Under the pieces are notes generated by a model that saw only the letters and a list, made by a program, of their open reading frames with translations, was not told the origin of the DNA and did not search any database. From assembly GCA_017408305.1 (NCBI GenBank), contig JAFQUU010000056.1, positions 1 through 9,624 on the forward strand: 9,624 bases of DNA, read 5' to 3'. This DNA is from Clostridia bacterium. GTDB lineage: Bacteria; Bacillota; Clostridia; Christensenellales; UBA1242. Both the position numbers and the translations under genes were made by a program. This document shows, in pieces, positions 1 through 6,602 of this stretch (its first letter is position 1; the number at the start of each line of letters is the position of its first letter).

Positions 1-318
1 ATAGAGTCTTATCAAAAAATGCTTGCAACTGGCGTTGATGCAGTTATGATTGGCAGAGGTGCCTTGGGTGCCCCTTGGATTTTTAAGCAACTTCTGGGCA
101 AAAAAGTTTCCGAAAGCGAAAAGTTTGAAGCAATCAAAAAACATATTTCACTTCTTCAAGGCGTTTATGATGAAAAGTTTTTGACTGCATACCTTAGAAA
201 ACACTTTTTGTGGTATGTAAAAGGAAAAGCAGGAATTGCACAAAAAAAAGTTGAACTTGCAAAAACCACAAAATTAGAAGACTCCCTTAAAATTTTAAAA
301 GAAGTATTTAATGCATAA
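1..318 (+). CDS. dusB: tRNA-dihydrouridine synthase, C-terminal part (gene enters from left)
   Basis: This is the 3' end of a flavin-dependent tRNA-dihydrouridine synthase, which reduces uridine to dihydrouridine in the D-loop of tRNAs in the cytoplasm. The frame is open from base 1, so the true start lies outside the window. What is visible is the end of the TIM barrel, with the FMN-phosphate-binding loop MIGRGALG followed by APWIF. After it comes the small helical tRNA-binding domain with the family's LRKHFLWYVKG stretch, typical of DusB/NifR3 proteins. The gene ends in TAA, followed 2 bases later by a terminator hairpin. The family assignment is firm. The DusB subtype is inferred from the GRGALG-x-PWIF wording and from DusB being the usual Dus of Bacillota. 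About two thirds of the protein is missing, so catalytic Cys cannot be checked. Confidence 0.85.
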   Translation: MESYQKMLATGVDAVMIGRGALGAPWIFKQLLGKKVSESEKFEAIKKHISLLQGVYDEKFLTAYLRKHFLWYVKGKAGIAQKKVELAKTTKLEDSLKILKEVFNA

Positions 319-320
319 AG

Positions 321-344
321 TCAAGAAAAATCTTGATTTTTTTT
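321..344 (+). terminator. Rho-independent terminator of dusB
   Basis: TCAAGA (321-326), loop AAAA, TCTTGA (331-336), then eight T (337-344). The stem is only 6 bp and AT-rich, so it is probably a moderate terminator. It lies 2 bases after the dusB stop and before the pgk promoter, which separates the two genes transcriptionally. Confidence 0.7.
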
Positions 345-346
345 AT

Positions 347-374
347 TTGACTTGATTTGCCCTGATATGATAAA
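347..374 (+). promoter_or_regulatory. Candidate sigma-A promoter of pgk
   Basis: A TTGACT -35 box (347-352) is followed after 16 bases by GATAAA (369-374) as a weak -10. An overlapping TATGAT at 366-371 is a better hexamer but leaves only a 13-base spacer. The promoter begins right after the dusB terminator T-run. The pgk ribosome binding site AAAGGA (385-390) sits 12 bases before the ATG, somewhat long. Confidence 0.45.
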
Positions 375-402
375 TTTTATTTGAAAAGGATAAAGTAATA
401 TT

Positions 403-1590
403 ATGAAAAAAACAATAAAAAATCTTGATGACCTTCAGGGCAAACGCGTTTTTTTGCGTCTTGACCTTAATGTTCCACTTGACGAAAACGGAAATGTAAC
501 CGATGACACACGCATTGCTGCAGCGATGCCAACCATTAAATATCTTTTAATTAAGGGTGCACGAATCATTATTTGCTCTCATCTTGGCAGGCCTAAAGGC
601 GAAAGAAAAGAATCTATGTCTCTTCTGCCTGTAGCAAAAGCACTGATTAACTATCTTCCACTTACAAAAATTAAGTTTTCTTATGACTGCATAGGCGAAA
701 AGGTTGAAAAAATGACTCACGAACTTAAAAACGGCGAAATCCTTATGCTTGAAAACATACGCTTTTATAAGGAAGAAGAAAAAAATGACATTGTTTTTGC
801 AAGACGCCTCGCAAGGCTTGCAGACATATATGTTACTGATGCTTTTGGTGCATCACATCGCCACCACGCAAGTGTTGAGGGTGTTGCAAGACTTCTGCCA
901 AACGCAATGGGCTTTTTGATGGGCAAAGAAGTAAACACACTTTTGAAAATCACAGAAGACGCACAAAAACCTTTTGTGGCAGTTTTGGGTGGTAGCAAAG
1001 TTGCAGACAAAATTTATGTGGTTATGAACCTTCTTAAAAAAGCCGATGCAATTTTAATTGGTGGTGGCATGGCCTACACTTTCCTTAAGGCAAAGGGTGT
1101 GGAGATTGGCCAGTCTTTAGTGGAAGAAGACAAACTTGACCTTGCACGCGAAATTTTGAGAGAGGCCGAAAAATATAACAAACAAATTTTCCTTCCAATT
1201 GACCATAAGTGTGCACCAAACTTTGCAACAAATGTAAAACCTCAATTGACAAGTGGTCAAGACATTCCAAAGCATCTTATTGGCATGGACATCGGCCCAA
1301 AAACCGTGAAACTTTATTCAAAAATTATTTCAAAGGCACGCACAGTGATTTGGAATGGACCTATGGGCGTGTTTGAGTTTGATGCATTCAGCGATGGCAC
1401 AAACAAAATTGCAAAAGCAATTGGTGCATGCCACGGCACAACAATTGTTGGTGGTGGCGACAGCATTGCTTCAATCAAAAACCTAAAACTTCACAACAAA
1501 ATCACACACATATCAACCGGTGGTGGCGCTTCCCTTCAACTTCTGCAAGGCGACCTTCTTCCTGGCGTTGAAGTTATTGAAAATATTTAA
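403..1590 (+). CDS. pgk: Phosphoglycerate kinase
   Basis: This is the cytoplasmic glycolytic enzyme that transfers the acyl phosphate of 1,3-bisphosphoglycerate to ADP, giving ATP and 3-phosphoglycerate. At 395 residues it has the normal bacterial length. Family motifs run in order. The substrate-binding N-domain has RLDLNVP (19-25), DDTR with R37, SHLGRP with H60 and R63, LENIRF with R120, and FGASHRHHAS with R153. The C-domain has GGSKVADKI (196-204), IGGGMAYTF, WNGPMGVFE (317-325), GGGDS (350-354) and STGGGAS (371-377). The basic residues that bind the substrate phosphates are therefore all present, and I expect an active enzyme. Unlike the common gap-pgk-tpi-gpm-eno arrangement, it stands alone between two terminators with its own candidate promoter. 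The ATG is supported by an upstream purine-rich AAAGGA. Confidence 0.98.
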   Translation: MKKTIKNLDDLQGKRVFLRLDLNVPLDENGNVTDDTRIAAAMPTIKYLLIKGARIIICSHLGRPKGERKESMSLLPVAKALINYLPLTKIKFSYDCIGEKVEKMTHELKNGEILMLENIRFYKEEEKNDIVFARRLARLADIYVTDAFGASHRHHASVEGVARLLPNAMGFLMGKEVNTLLKITEDAQKPFVAVLGGSKVADKIYVVMNLLKKADAILIGGGMAYTFLKAKGVEIGQSLVEEDKLDLAREILREAEKYNKQIFLPIDHKCAPNFATNVKPQLTSGQDIPKHLIGMDIGPKTVKLYSKIISKARTVIWNGPMGVFEFDAFSDGTNKIAKAIGACHGTTIVGGGDSIASIKNLKLHNKITHISTGGGASLQLLQGDLLPGVEVIENI

Positions 1591-1620
1591 AAAAATCAGC
1601 AAAAATTTTTGCTGATTTTT
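1591..1620. terminator. Bidirectional terminator between pgk and the LRR gene
   Basis: A perfect 30-base palindrome starts directly after the pgk stop: AAAAATCAGCAAA on the left, a centre of AATT, and its complement on the right. It ends in a T-run on both strands, so it can stop pgk (+) and transcription arriving from the LRR gene (-), whose stop is 82 bases away. Confidence 0.88.
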
Positions 1621-1701
1621 ATTTTTTATATTAAAAATAATTATTTTTTAATAAAATTAAATTATTTTTATTTGTTTTTTATATTTTTTAATATTTTTCT
1701 T
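1615..1701. other. Almost pure A/T spacer
   Basis: In 87 bases only G1674 and C1699 are not A or T. It contains a 16-base palindrome AAAAATAATTATTTTT (1633-1648). It holds no gene. It separates the bidirectional terminator from the stop codon of the minus-strand LRR gene and is probably its 3' untranslated region. Confidence 0.7.
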
Positions 1702-3495
1702 TTATGGGCGAAAACATTGTGGCACAGGATTTCTTTTTCTATGTTTTTTACTGAGGTAGGTTTTATGTAAAGTGTTTAAATGATATCTTCTAAAACATTT
1801 TGTGCCTTTTATGTCTAAAGGAGGCATATTTATTTTTTCTATCTTGCCACTATCATAAAAACAATACGAACGCATTCTTTTCAGTTTTGGCAAATCCACT
1901 TCTTTTATGTTAGGACAATTCTTAAAACCAGACATCCCCATTCCCTCTAATTTTGGAAGAAAAACCTTTTCAAGTTTAACCGAGCCCGAAAAACACTCAT
2001 ACCCCATACTTCGTAAGTTTGGAAGATTTAATGTTTCAAGGTTAATCATTTTACCAAAAGAACCACCCCATAACCCTTCAAGATTTTCAAGACTAAGATT
2101 TTTAACCTCAGGGGCAAGTTCAAAACACCCACCACCAATACTTCTTACCTCAGGCATATTGATGCTTTTTAATGATTTTGTTTTCTCAAAACACATTCTG
2201 TGCATAGACTTCAAGCTTGGCAAATTTATGGTTTGTAAAGAATTAGCCACTGAAAAACTTTGTTGGTCAAGTTCAACAAGTTTTGGAAGGTCAAGATGCT
2301 GAAGTTTTGTTTTCTTAAAACAATGTTCTTCAATCTTTTCAAGGTTTGGAGCAAAAAGTTTTGTAAGATTAGGTGTCTCTTTAAAATTTGACTCTCCAAT
2401 TATTTTGGCATTTGGAAGAGCAATACATTCAAGATAACAGTTTCTTTCAAAAAGTTTGGCAGGCACTTCTTCTCGTTCATCATAGTAGCCAATCATCTGC
2501 CCTTTTTCGTTGACAACAAATTTTATTAAATTCCCACTTTCGGTTTTAATGGACACAATTCTTGAACCTTTTTGACCCGCGTTTTTGACATCCATTTCAA
2601 CAATTTTTTCATTATCGAATGGGTTATCCCCTGGGTAGCCAAGAGCAGACAGCACAACCTTTTGTTTTGTATCAAAAACCCAAAAATCCATCATTATAAA
2701 TCTTGATTTATCTCTATGCCTTGCACGACTGTTGAGAATCGCCACATTTTCTGCACAATAATAAATGTTATTAAGTTCGTAGTTGTAGCGATAATACTTT
2801 CCGTCATTTGCCAAAATATAGTTTTCAAGATGAAACCTGTTTTGGCTTTTAAGGTTAAAACCATAATGGAACTCAAAACTTTCAGTAAGGCCAGAGATAA
2901 TGTTTTCAAGGTTATTAGAAAATGTTGCATCATGATTTTCAACAGAGTGGTTATACCTGTTTTTTATGCTTAAATAATTTGTTGCACCTCTTTGAAATTG
3001 AAGTGAGATAACTGATGTGCCATATTTATCTTGTCTTTCTGGATTTGCACTAGGTTTTATATCTTTTGCATTTTTCTTGATAGCAAAAAAAATGAATTGA
3101 TGATGGATTCTTGAAGGGTCATTAAACGTGCAAAGTGCTTCATCTTGTCGCCAATATTTTTTAAATGACAAAACGTCGCCAGTTGTTTCGCATTGAAAAA
3201 GGTCATACCCTTTTTTAGCCATAAGTTCTTCTGGAGTTGGTGGAACATCAATAAATTCATGGGCATTTGATTTGTCTTCCTCATTTTGCAAAAAAAGCCA
3301 CATTATATATTCTTTAAAATCCATCTCTTTATTTTGCTGGGTAATATCTTCAAACAAATAATGAGATGGCGTAAATCTGCTTTCCAAAATTTCAGACAAA
3401 CGGCCATCTTCTTCCAAAATCGTTGGAAAGTTTTGCCTGCAAAATTTTGCAAATGCTTCGCCATATTTGCGTTTTAAAAGTTTGTACTCTTCCAT
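1702..3495 (-). CDS. Leucine-rich repeat protein with unrecognised N-terminal domain, cytoplasmic
   Basis: This is a 597-residue protein of unknown function. Residues 1 to about 355 form a domain I do not recognise. It is rich in aromatic and charged residues, with a helical start (MEEYKLLKRKYGEAFAKF) and a later stretch SIKNRYNHSVENHDATFSNN. From residue 360 to about 575 there are nine or ten BspA-type (LRR_5-like) repeats of about 22 residues, with pattern LPxLxxxxxxCFxxxxxLxxxN. The protein ends in a basic tail (SKKHRKRNP). There is no signal peptide, membrane segment or sorting signal, so it should be cytoplasmic, whereas classic BspA proteins are exported. I chose the ATG at 3495 because AAAGGAG lies 5 bases upstream. 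An in-frame ATG at 3525 lies upstream of the -10 box and cannot be on the mRNA. LRRs usually bind proteins; the real partner is unknown. Confidence 0.85.
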   Translation of the reverse strand: MEEYKLLKRKYGEAFAKFCRQNFPTILEEDGRLSEILESRFTPSHYLFEDITQQNKEMDFKEYIMWLFLQNEEDKSNAHEFIDVPPTPEELMAKKGYDLFQCETTGDVLSFKKYWRQDEALCTFNDPSRIHHQFIFFAIKKNAKDIKPSANPERQDKYGTSVISLQFQRGATNYLSIKNRYNHSVENHDATFSNNLENIISGLTESFEFHYGFNLKSQNRFHLENYILANDGKYYRYNYELNNIYYCAENVAILNSRARHRDKSRFIMMDFWVFDTKQKVVLSALGYPGDNPFDNEKIVEMDVKNAGQKGSRIVSIKTESGNLIKFVVNEKGQMIGYYDEREEVPAKLFERNCYLECIALPNAKIIGESNFKETPNLTKLFAPNLEKIEEHCFKKTKLQHLDLPKLVELDQQSFSVANSLQTINLPSLKSMHRMCFEKTKSLKSINMPEVRSIGGGCFELAPEVKNLSLENLEGLWGGSFGKMINLETLNLPNLRSMGYECFSGSVKLEKVFLPKLEGMGMSGFKNCPNIKEVDLPKLKRMRSYCFYDSGKIEKINMPPLDIKGTKCFRRYHLNTLHKTYLSKKHRKRNPVPQCFRP

Positions 3496-3500
3496 TTGGG

Positions 3501-3507
3501 CTCCTTT
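3501..3507 (-). promoter_or_regulatory. Ribosome binding site that fixes the LRR gene start
   Basis: On the minus strand AAAGGAG is followed by CCCAA and then ATG (3495). It rules out the 10-residue longer reading from 3525. Confidence 0.9.
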
Positions 3508-3513
3508 CCCTAA

Positions 3514-3541
3514 AATATACCACAAAAACGAATTTTGTCAA
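3514..3541 (-). promoter_or_regulatory. Strong sigma-A promoter of the LRR gene
   Basis: On the minus strand a perfect TTGACA (3541-3536), a 16-base spacer and TATATT (3519-3514) preceded by TGG, that is an extended -10. Transcription should begin around 3507, giving a very short leader of about a dozen bases that starts at or next to the ribosome binding site. Confidence 0.85.
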
Positions 3542-3576
3542 GGCATAAGTTAAGGACTTAAAGCATATCTTACGCT

Positions 3577-5049
3577 ATGAAAAAAATTATTGTTTGCTTT
3601 TTTGTTGCCTTAATATTTGTAAGCACTTGGGGGTGTGGACTTAACCTTGAAAAAGAGGCTGAAAACCTTAACACCTACACTGCAAGCCTAGAGTTTGATG
3701 AAGAAAACCACACGCTTTCTGGAAACATGAAAGTGGATTTTTGTAATAAAAGTAATTCAACGCTTAATGAACTTAAATTTAACATCTACCCTAATGCTTT
3801 TAGGGAAAACAGCGCCCAACCTGTAATTAGTCTTGCCAAAAGCAAGGAATGCTATTATAACGGGGAAAGTTATGGCAATATTGAAATTTCAAAGGTTCAA
3901 GGAGCCAACACATCAAGTTTTGAGATTTGTGGAAGCGATGAAAATATTTTAAAAGTTAATCTTCAAAGCCCAATCCAGCCAACCCAAAGCACGAGCATAG
4001 AAATGGAGTTTGTAATTACACTCCCAAACATCAGCCATAGGTTTGGATACGGCGAAAACACTATAAACTTTGGCAATTTTTTGCCAACGCTTTGCGTGTT
4101 TGAAAATGGTAAGTGGCAAGAAATTGAATATCACTCAAACGGCGACCCTTTTTACAGCGAAGTGGCAAACTATCATATAACATTTTCTTACCCTGAAAAC
4201 ATGATTTTGGCAAGCACTGGCATATGCCTTGACACCCAAATTTTTGAAGGAATAGCCACAAAAACAATTTCTGCACCAGCAGTTAGGGACTTTGCCATGG
4301 TGTTAAGCGATAAGTTTTCAGTTGTAAGCAAAGAAGTTGATGGCATAGAAGTTAAATACTTCTATCACAGCGACCTAAACTTCACCACAAGTCTTGAAAC
4401 TGCAGTAAAAGCAGTGGCAACCTTTAACAACCTTTTTGGCAAGTACCCTTATGGAGAACTTTCTGTTGTTGAAGCAAACTTTTGCATTGGTGGCATGGAG
4501 TTTCCAAACCTTGTACTTATTGGCGATACGATAGATAATTACGACTCCTATCAAATGGTAATTGTCCACGAGATTGCACATCAATGGTGGTACGGTGTTG
4601 TGGGCAACAACCAAACATCTTATGCGTGGCTTGATGAGGGGTTGACAGAGTTTTCTACTGCACTGTTTTATGAAAAAAACGCAGGTTATAACTTAACCTA
4701 CGAACAAATAATTTCTAATGCAAACACAAATATGCAAGTTTTCTCAAAAGTTTTCAGCGATGTTGTTGGCAAAGTTGACACTTCTATGAATAGAAACCTA
4801 TCGGACTTTGAAACAGAAAACGAATATATCTATTCAACATATGTAGAAGGCATGCTTTTGTTTGATGGCCTTAAAAACCTGTTAAGCGAAAAAGTTTTGA
4901 TTAAGTGCCTTAAAAACTATTTCACCACTTTTGCATTTAAAACCGTAACGCCAGCAGACATGATTGCATCTTTTGAGAAAACCTCTTCACTTAACCTTGA
5001 ACCATTTTTCAACTCTTGGATTCAAGGCAAGGTTGTCTTTACCTCTTAA
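3577..5049 (+). CDS. Exported M1-family zinc metallopeptidase (probable lipoprotein)
   Basis: This is a zinc aminopeptidase-like enzyme of the gluzincin M1 family, probably acting outside the membrane on peptides. The N-terminus is a signal peptide (MKKIIVCFFVALIFVSTWGC). C20 could be a lipid-anchored cysteine, but the TWGC lipobox is atypical, so a secreted form is possible. Residues about 30-250 form the beta-rich M1 N-domain. The exopeptidase motif GGMEF is at 305-309. Zinc site HEIAH is at 331-335, with the third ligand E354 in WLDEGLTE, exactly the HExxH-18-E spacing. A Tyr in YIYSTYVEGM is the likely transition-state tyrosine. At 490 residues it lacks the large C-terminal domain of the ~850-residue aminopeptidases. 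No ribosome binding site stands at the usual distance: AAGGA (3552-3556) is 20 bases away. The stop codon overlaps that of convergent rplI. Confidence 0.92.
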   Translation: MKKIIVCFFVALIFVSTWGCGLNLEKEAENLNTYTASLEFDEENHTLSGNMKVDFCNKSNSTLNELKFNIYPNAFRENSAQPVISLAKSKECYYNGESYGNIEISKVQGANTSSFEICGSDENILKVNLQSPIQPTQSTSIEMEFVITLPNISHRFGYGENTINFGNFLPTLCVFENGKWQEIEYHSNGDPFYSEVANYHITFSYPENMILASTGICLDTQIFEGIATKTISAPAVRDFAMVLSDKFSVVSKEVDGIEVKYFYHSDLNFTTSLETAVKAVATFNNLFGKYPYGELSVVEANFCIGGMEFPNLVLIGDTIDNYDSYQMVIVHEIAHQWWYGVVGNNQTSYAWLDEGLTEFSTALFYEKNAGYNLTYEQIISNANTNMQVFSKVFSDVVGKVDTSMNRNLSDFETENEYIYSTYVEGMLLFDGLKNLLSEKVLIKCLKNYFTTFAFKTVTPADMIASFEKTSSLNLEPFFNSWIQGKVVFTS

Positions 5050-5489
5050 AGTGAAACAATTTCAACATCAAGTTTTATAGAAACCGTTTGGTGAAGTTTA
5101 AGAGTGATGCTTTCTTTACCAACGGTTTTTATTGGTTTTTCAACCACAATGTGTTTTTTGTCCACTTCAAAGCCTTGCTCTTTAAGCCTGTCTGAAATTT
5201 CTTTTGATGTTACTGCACCAAAAATCTTTCCGTTCTCTCCACATTTAACAGGAACTGTAAGCGTTACACCCTTCAAGCGTTCTGCAAGATTTACTGCAGC
5301 CTTGCGTTCTTCTTCTGCATGAAAAGCCTTTGCCTGTTTTTGAAGTGTGTTTTCGTTCATAGCAGAAGAATCTGCTGTTTTTGCAAACCCATTTTTAAGC
5401 AAGAAGTTTTTGCCAAAGCCGTCTGCAACATTAACAACATCACCCTTCTTGCCTGTGCCTTTTACATCTTTTAATAAAACTACTTTCAT
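5046..5489 (-). CDS. rplI: 50S ribosomal protein L9
   Basis: L9 is a two-domain protein of the large ribosomal subunit, bound to 23S rRNA near the base of the L1 stalk. The 147 residues match the usual 147-150. The N-terminal globular domain shows the family signature (VKGTGKKGDVVNVADGFGKN), then the long connecting helix (about 40-75, rich in Glu, Lys and Ala) and the C-terminal domain with GKIFGAVTSKEI. The ATG is preceded by a G-rich AAAAGGGGA. rplI normally sits directly downstream of rpsR in the rpsF-ssb-rpsR-rplI block. Here it lies about 3.7 kb away on the same strand, with its own promoter and three plus-strand genes between. Its stop TAA (minus, 5048-5046) overlaps the M1 peptidase stop (5047-5049), and no terminator is visible past it. 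Confidence 0.97.
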   Translation of the reverse strand: MKVVLLKDVKGTGKKGDVVNVADGFGKNFLLKNGFAKTADSSAMNENTLQKQAKAFHAEEERKAAVNLAERLKGVTLTVPVKCGENGKIFGAVTSKEISDRLKEQGFEVDKKHIVVEKPIKTVGKESITLKLHQTVSIKLDVEIVSL

Positions 5490-5510
5490 AATTTCCCCTT
5501 TTATAATTAT

Positions 5511-5539
5511 ATCTTAATCACAATTTCAAAATTTGTCAA
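5511..5539 (-). promoter_or_regulatory. Candidate sigma-A promoter of rplI
   Basis: On the minus strand a perfect TTGACA (5539-5534) and, 17 bases later, TAAGAT (5516-5511). A perfect TATAAT (5511-5506) overlaps but would leave a 22-base spacer. One of the two should serve the rplI mRNA, whose ATG is at 5489. Confidence 0.55.
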
Positions 5540-5563
5540 TCATTTTGATTATCTTAACAATTT

Positions 5564-5602
5564 CCACATCAAAGTGTTGTTTACACAACCAAATGTGGTT
5601 GT
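5564..5602. repeat. Nested inverted repeats between the rplI and spo0A promoters
   Basis: ACAACCAAATGTGGTTGT (5585-5602) is a perfect 7-bp inverted repeat around a 4-base centre. Its left arm can instead pair with GTTGT (5576-5580), and CCACAT (5564-5569) can pair with ATGTGG (5593-5598), so two exclusive folds are possible. It lies outside both candidate promoters and looks like an operator. No binding protein is identified. Confidence 0.5.
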
Positions 5603-5618
5603 TTGACATTTTATTACA

Positions 5619-5652
5619 TTTTTGCCACTAACTAGACAAATTTTGGCAAAAA
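5619..5652. repeat. 9-bp inverted repeat upstream of spo0A
   Basis: TTTTTGCCA (5619-5627) and its exact complement TGGCAAAAA (5644-5652) flank 16 bases. No T-run follows on either strand, so it is not a terminator. It sits 16 bases before the candidate spo0A -35 box, the position of an activator or repressor site. Confidence 0.5.
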
Positions 5653-5668
5653 CCCATTTCTAAAAAAA

Positions 5669-5697
5669 ATGAAAAAAAAAGTTTTTTGGTGTATGCT
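5669..5697 (+). promoter_or_regulatory. Weak candidate promoter of spo0A
   Basis: ATGAAA (5669-5674), a 17-base spacer and TATGCT (5692-5697) fit sigma-A only moderately (4 of 6 in each box). I see no convincing sigma-H promoter. A TTGACA at 5603-5608 has no good -10 at the right distance. Confidence 0.3.
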
Positions 5698-5714
5698 GGC
5701 TATGGTGAAAAAAC

Positions 5715-5720
5715 AGGAGG
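5715..5720 (+). promoter_or_regulatory. Ribosome binding site that fixes the spo0A start
   Basis: AGGAGG, then AATTT, then ATG at 5726. It excludes the in-frame ATG at 5669, which would add 19 residues of no Spo0A-like character. Confidence 0.92.
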
Positions 5721-5725
5721 AATTT

Positions 5726-6502
5726 ATGGAAAATACACCTAACAAGAAAATCAAAATTTTTTTTGCAGACAACAGTAAAGAAGACCTTTTAAAAATTACA
5801 AAACACTTTGAATCTAACGCAAATTATGAAATTGTAGGCAGTGAAACTGATGCCAAACAAACACTAGAAATGCTTTCAACAACCGAAGTGGATATACTTG
5901 TTATGGACATTATGCTTGGTGGCATGGACGGCTTTGAATTCATGGAAAAAGCAAAAAGCACTCTTGGCAGCAAAATGCCTAAACTTATGATTGCGTCTTG
6001 CCTATCGCACAGTGGGTTTGTAAACAAGGCTCTTTCACTTGGGGCAGAATATTATATGATAAAACCTCTTGACTTTAAGGTTTTGGAAAACAGAATAACA
6101 GACATCTTCAGTTTTAACAGCACAATGCAAACAAAACAAACACGCACAGAAAACAAAGCACTTGATGAAAAAATTTCAAACATCTTCTTAACCGTTGGCA
6201 TACCAGCACACATCAAAGGCTATCAATTTCTTCGTGAAGCAATCAAGATGGCAATTGAAAAACCAGAAATTGTAAGCAGTATTACAAAGGAACTATACCC
6301 TTCAATCGCTGAAAAATTTCAAACAAGTTCTTCAAAAGTTGAAAGGGCAATTCGCCACGCCATTGAGGTTGCTTGGAACAGAGGCAAAATTGAAAACATC
6401 AACAGCATTTTTGGCATAAAAGTTTATAACCAAAACGAAAAACCTACAAATGGCGAGTTTATTGCACTTGTGGCAGATAAGATGCTTATGGAAGGATTTT
6501 AA
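5726..6502 (+). CDS. spo0A: Stage 0 sporulation response regulator Spo0A
   Basis: This is the master transcription regulator of entry into sporulation in endospore-forming Bacillota. Once phosphorylated it dimerises and binds 0A-box DNA, activating or repressing its targets. The protein has 258 residues (usually about 260-270). The receiver domain (about 8-128) has phospho-acceptor D61 in LVMDIML, the switch residue S91 and K113 in the IKP motif. The acidic pocket reads D15-N16 where B. subtilis has Asp-Asp. After a short polar linker (about 129-145) comes the Spo0A-specific DNA-binding domain (about 146-258) with VGIPAHIKGY, then the recognition-helix region SKVERAIRHAIEVAW (203-217) and KPTNGEFIALVADK, nearly identical to known Spo0A. 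It is transcribed away from rplI and ends in its own terminator. It lies upstream of two exported proteins, whereas in many Bacillota it follows spoIVB. Confidence 0.96.
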   Translation: MENTPNKKIKIFFADNSKEDLLKITKHFESNANYEIVGSETDAKQTLEMLSTTEVDILVMDIMLGGMDGFEFMEKAKSTLGSKMPKLMIASCLSHSGFVNKALSLGAEYYMIKPLDFKVLENRITDIFSFNSTMQTKQTRTENKALDEKISNIFLTVGIPAHIKGYQFLREAIKMAIEKPEIVSSITKELYPSIAEKFQTSSSKVERAIRHAIEVAWNRGKIENINSIFGIKVYNQNEKPTNGEFIALVADKMLMEGF

Positions 6503-6507
6503 GTTTT

Positions 6508-6542
6508 AAAGCCCCAAAAAGTTTGACATGGGCTTTTTTTTT
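6508..6542 (+). terminator. Terminator of spo0A
   Basis: AAAGCCC (6508-6514) pairs with GGGCTTT (6530-6536) over a 15-base loop, followed by an unbroken T-run to 6542. The loop contains TTGACA (6523-6528), the likely -35 box of the next gene. Confidence 0.78.
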
Positions 6543-6551
6543 ATTTATATT
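6523..6551 (+). promoter_or_regulatory. Candidate sigma-A promoter of the exported-protein pair
   Basis: A perfect TTGACA (6523-6528), a spacer of exactly 17 bases and TATATT (6546-6551); a TATAAT follows at 6552-6557 but with a 23-base spacer. The -35 box lies in the loop of the spo0A terminator and the -10 just after its T-run. The untranslated leader would be about 40-45 bases. Confidence 0.6.
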
Positions 6552-6590
6552 TATAATATATAAATACTTAAAATGCCATACTATGCCTAA

Positions 6591-6596
6591 AAGGAG
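6591..6596 (+). promoter_or_regulatory. Ribosome binding site of a TTG-start gene
   Basis: AAGGAG, then six bases, then TTG (6603). The strength and spacing make the non-ATG start believable. A five-codon reading frame in the same phase (ATG 6573 to TAA 6590) ends directly before it. Confidence 0.85.
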
Positions 6597-6602
6597 AGGA
6601 TT

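Noticed and set aside
1907..2302. Plus-strand open frame of 131 codons inside the LRR gene
   Set aside because: Antisense shadow of the repeat region; no ribosome binding site and no recognisable protein character. Other frames opposite pgk, spo0A, rplI and rpsR were rejected likewise.
1792..2418. DNA tandem repeat across the LRR region (about 66-base period)
   Set aside because: The periodicity is at protein level; the bases have diverged too far to call a DNA repeat.
3496..3525. Longer start for the LRR protein at ATG 3525
   Set aside because: It lies upstream of the -10 box of the evident promoter, and a strong ribosome binding site points to ATG 3495.
5602..5608. TTTGACA as a 0A box (reverse complement TGTCAAA, 6 of 7 to TGTCGAA), also at 6522-6528
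   Set aside because: The same letters are simply T plus the sigma-A -35 hexamer, which is frequent in this AT-rich DNA; the diagnostic CG is missing.
5669..5725. Longer start for Spo0A at ATG 5669
   Set aside because: No ribosome binding site there, the added 19 residues do not resemble Spo0A, and AGGAGG stands 5 bases before ATG 5726.
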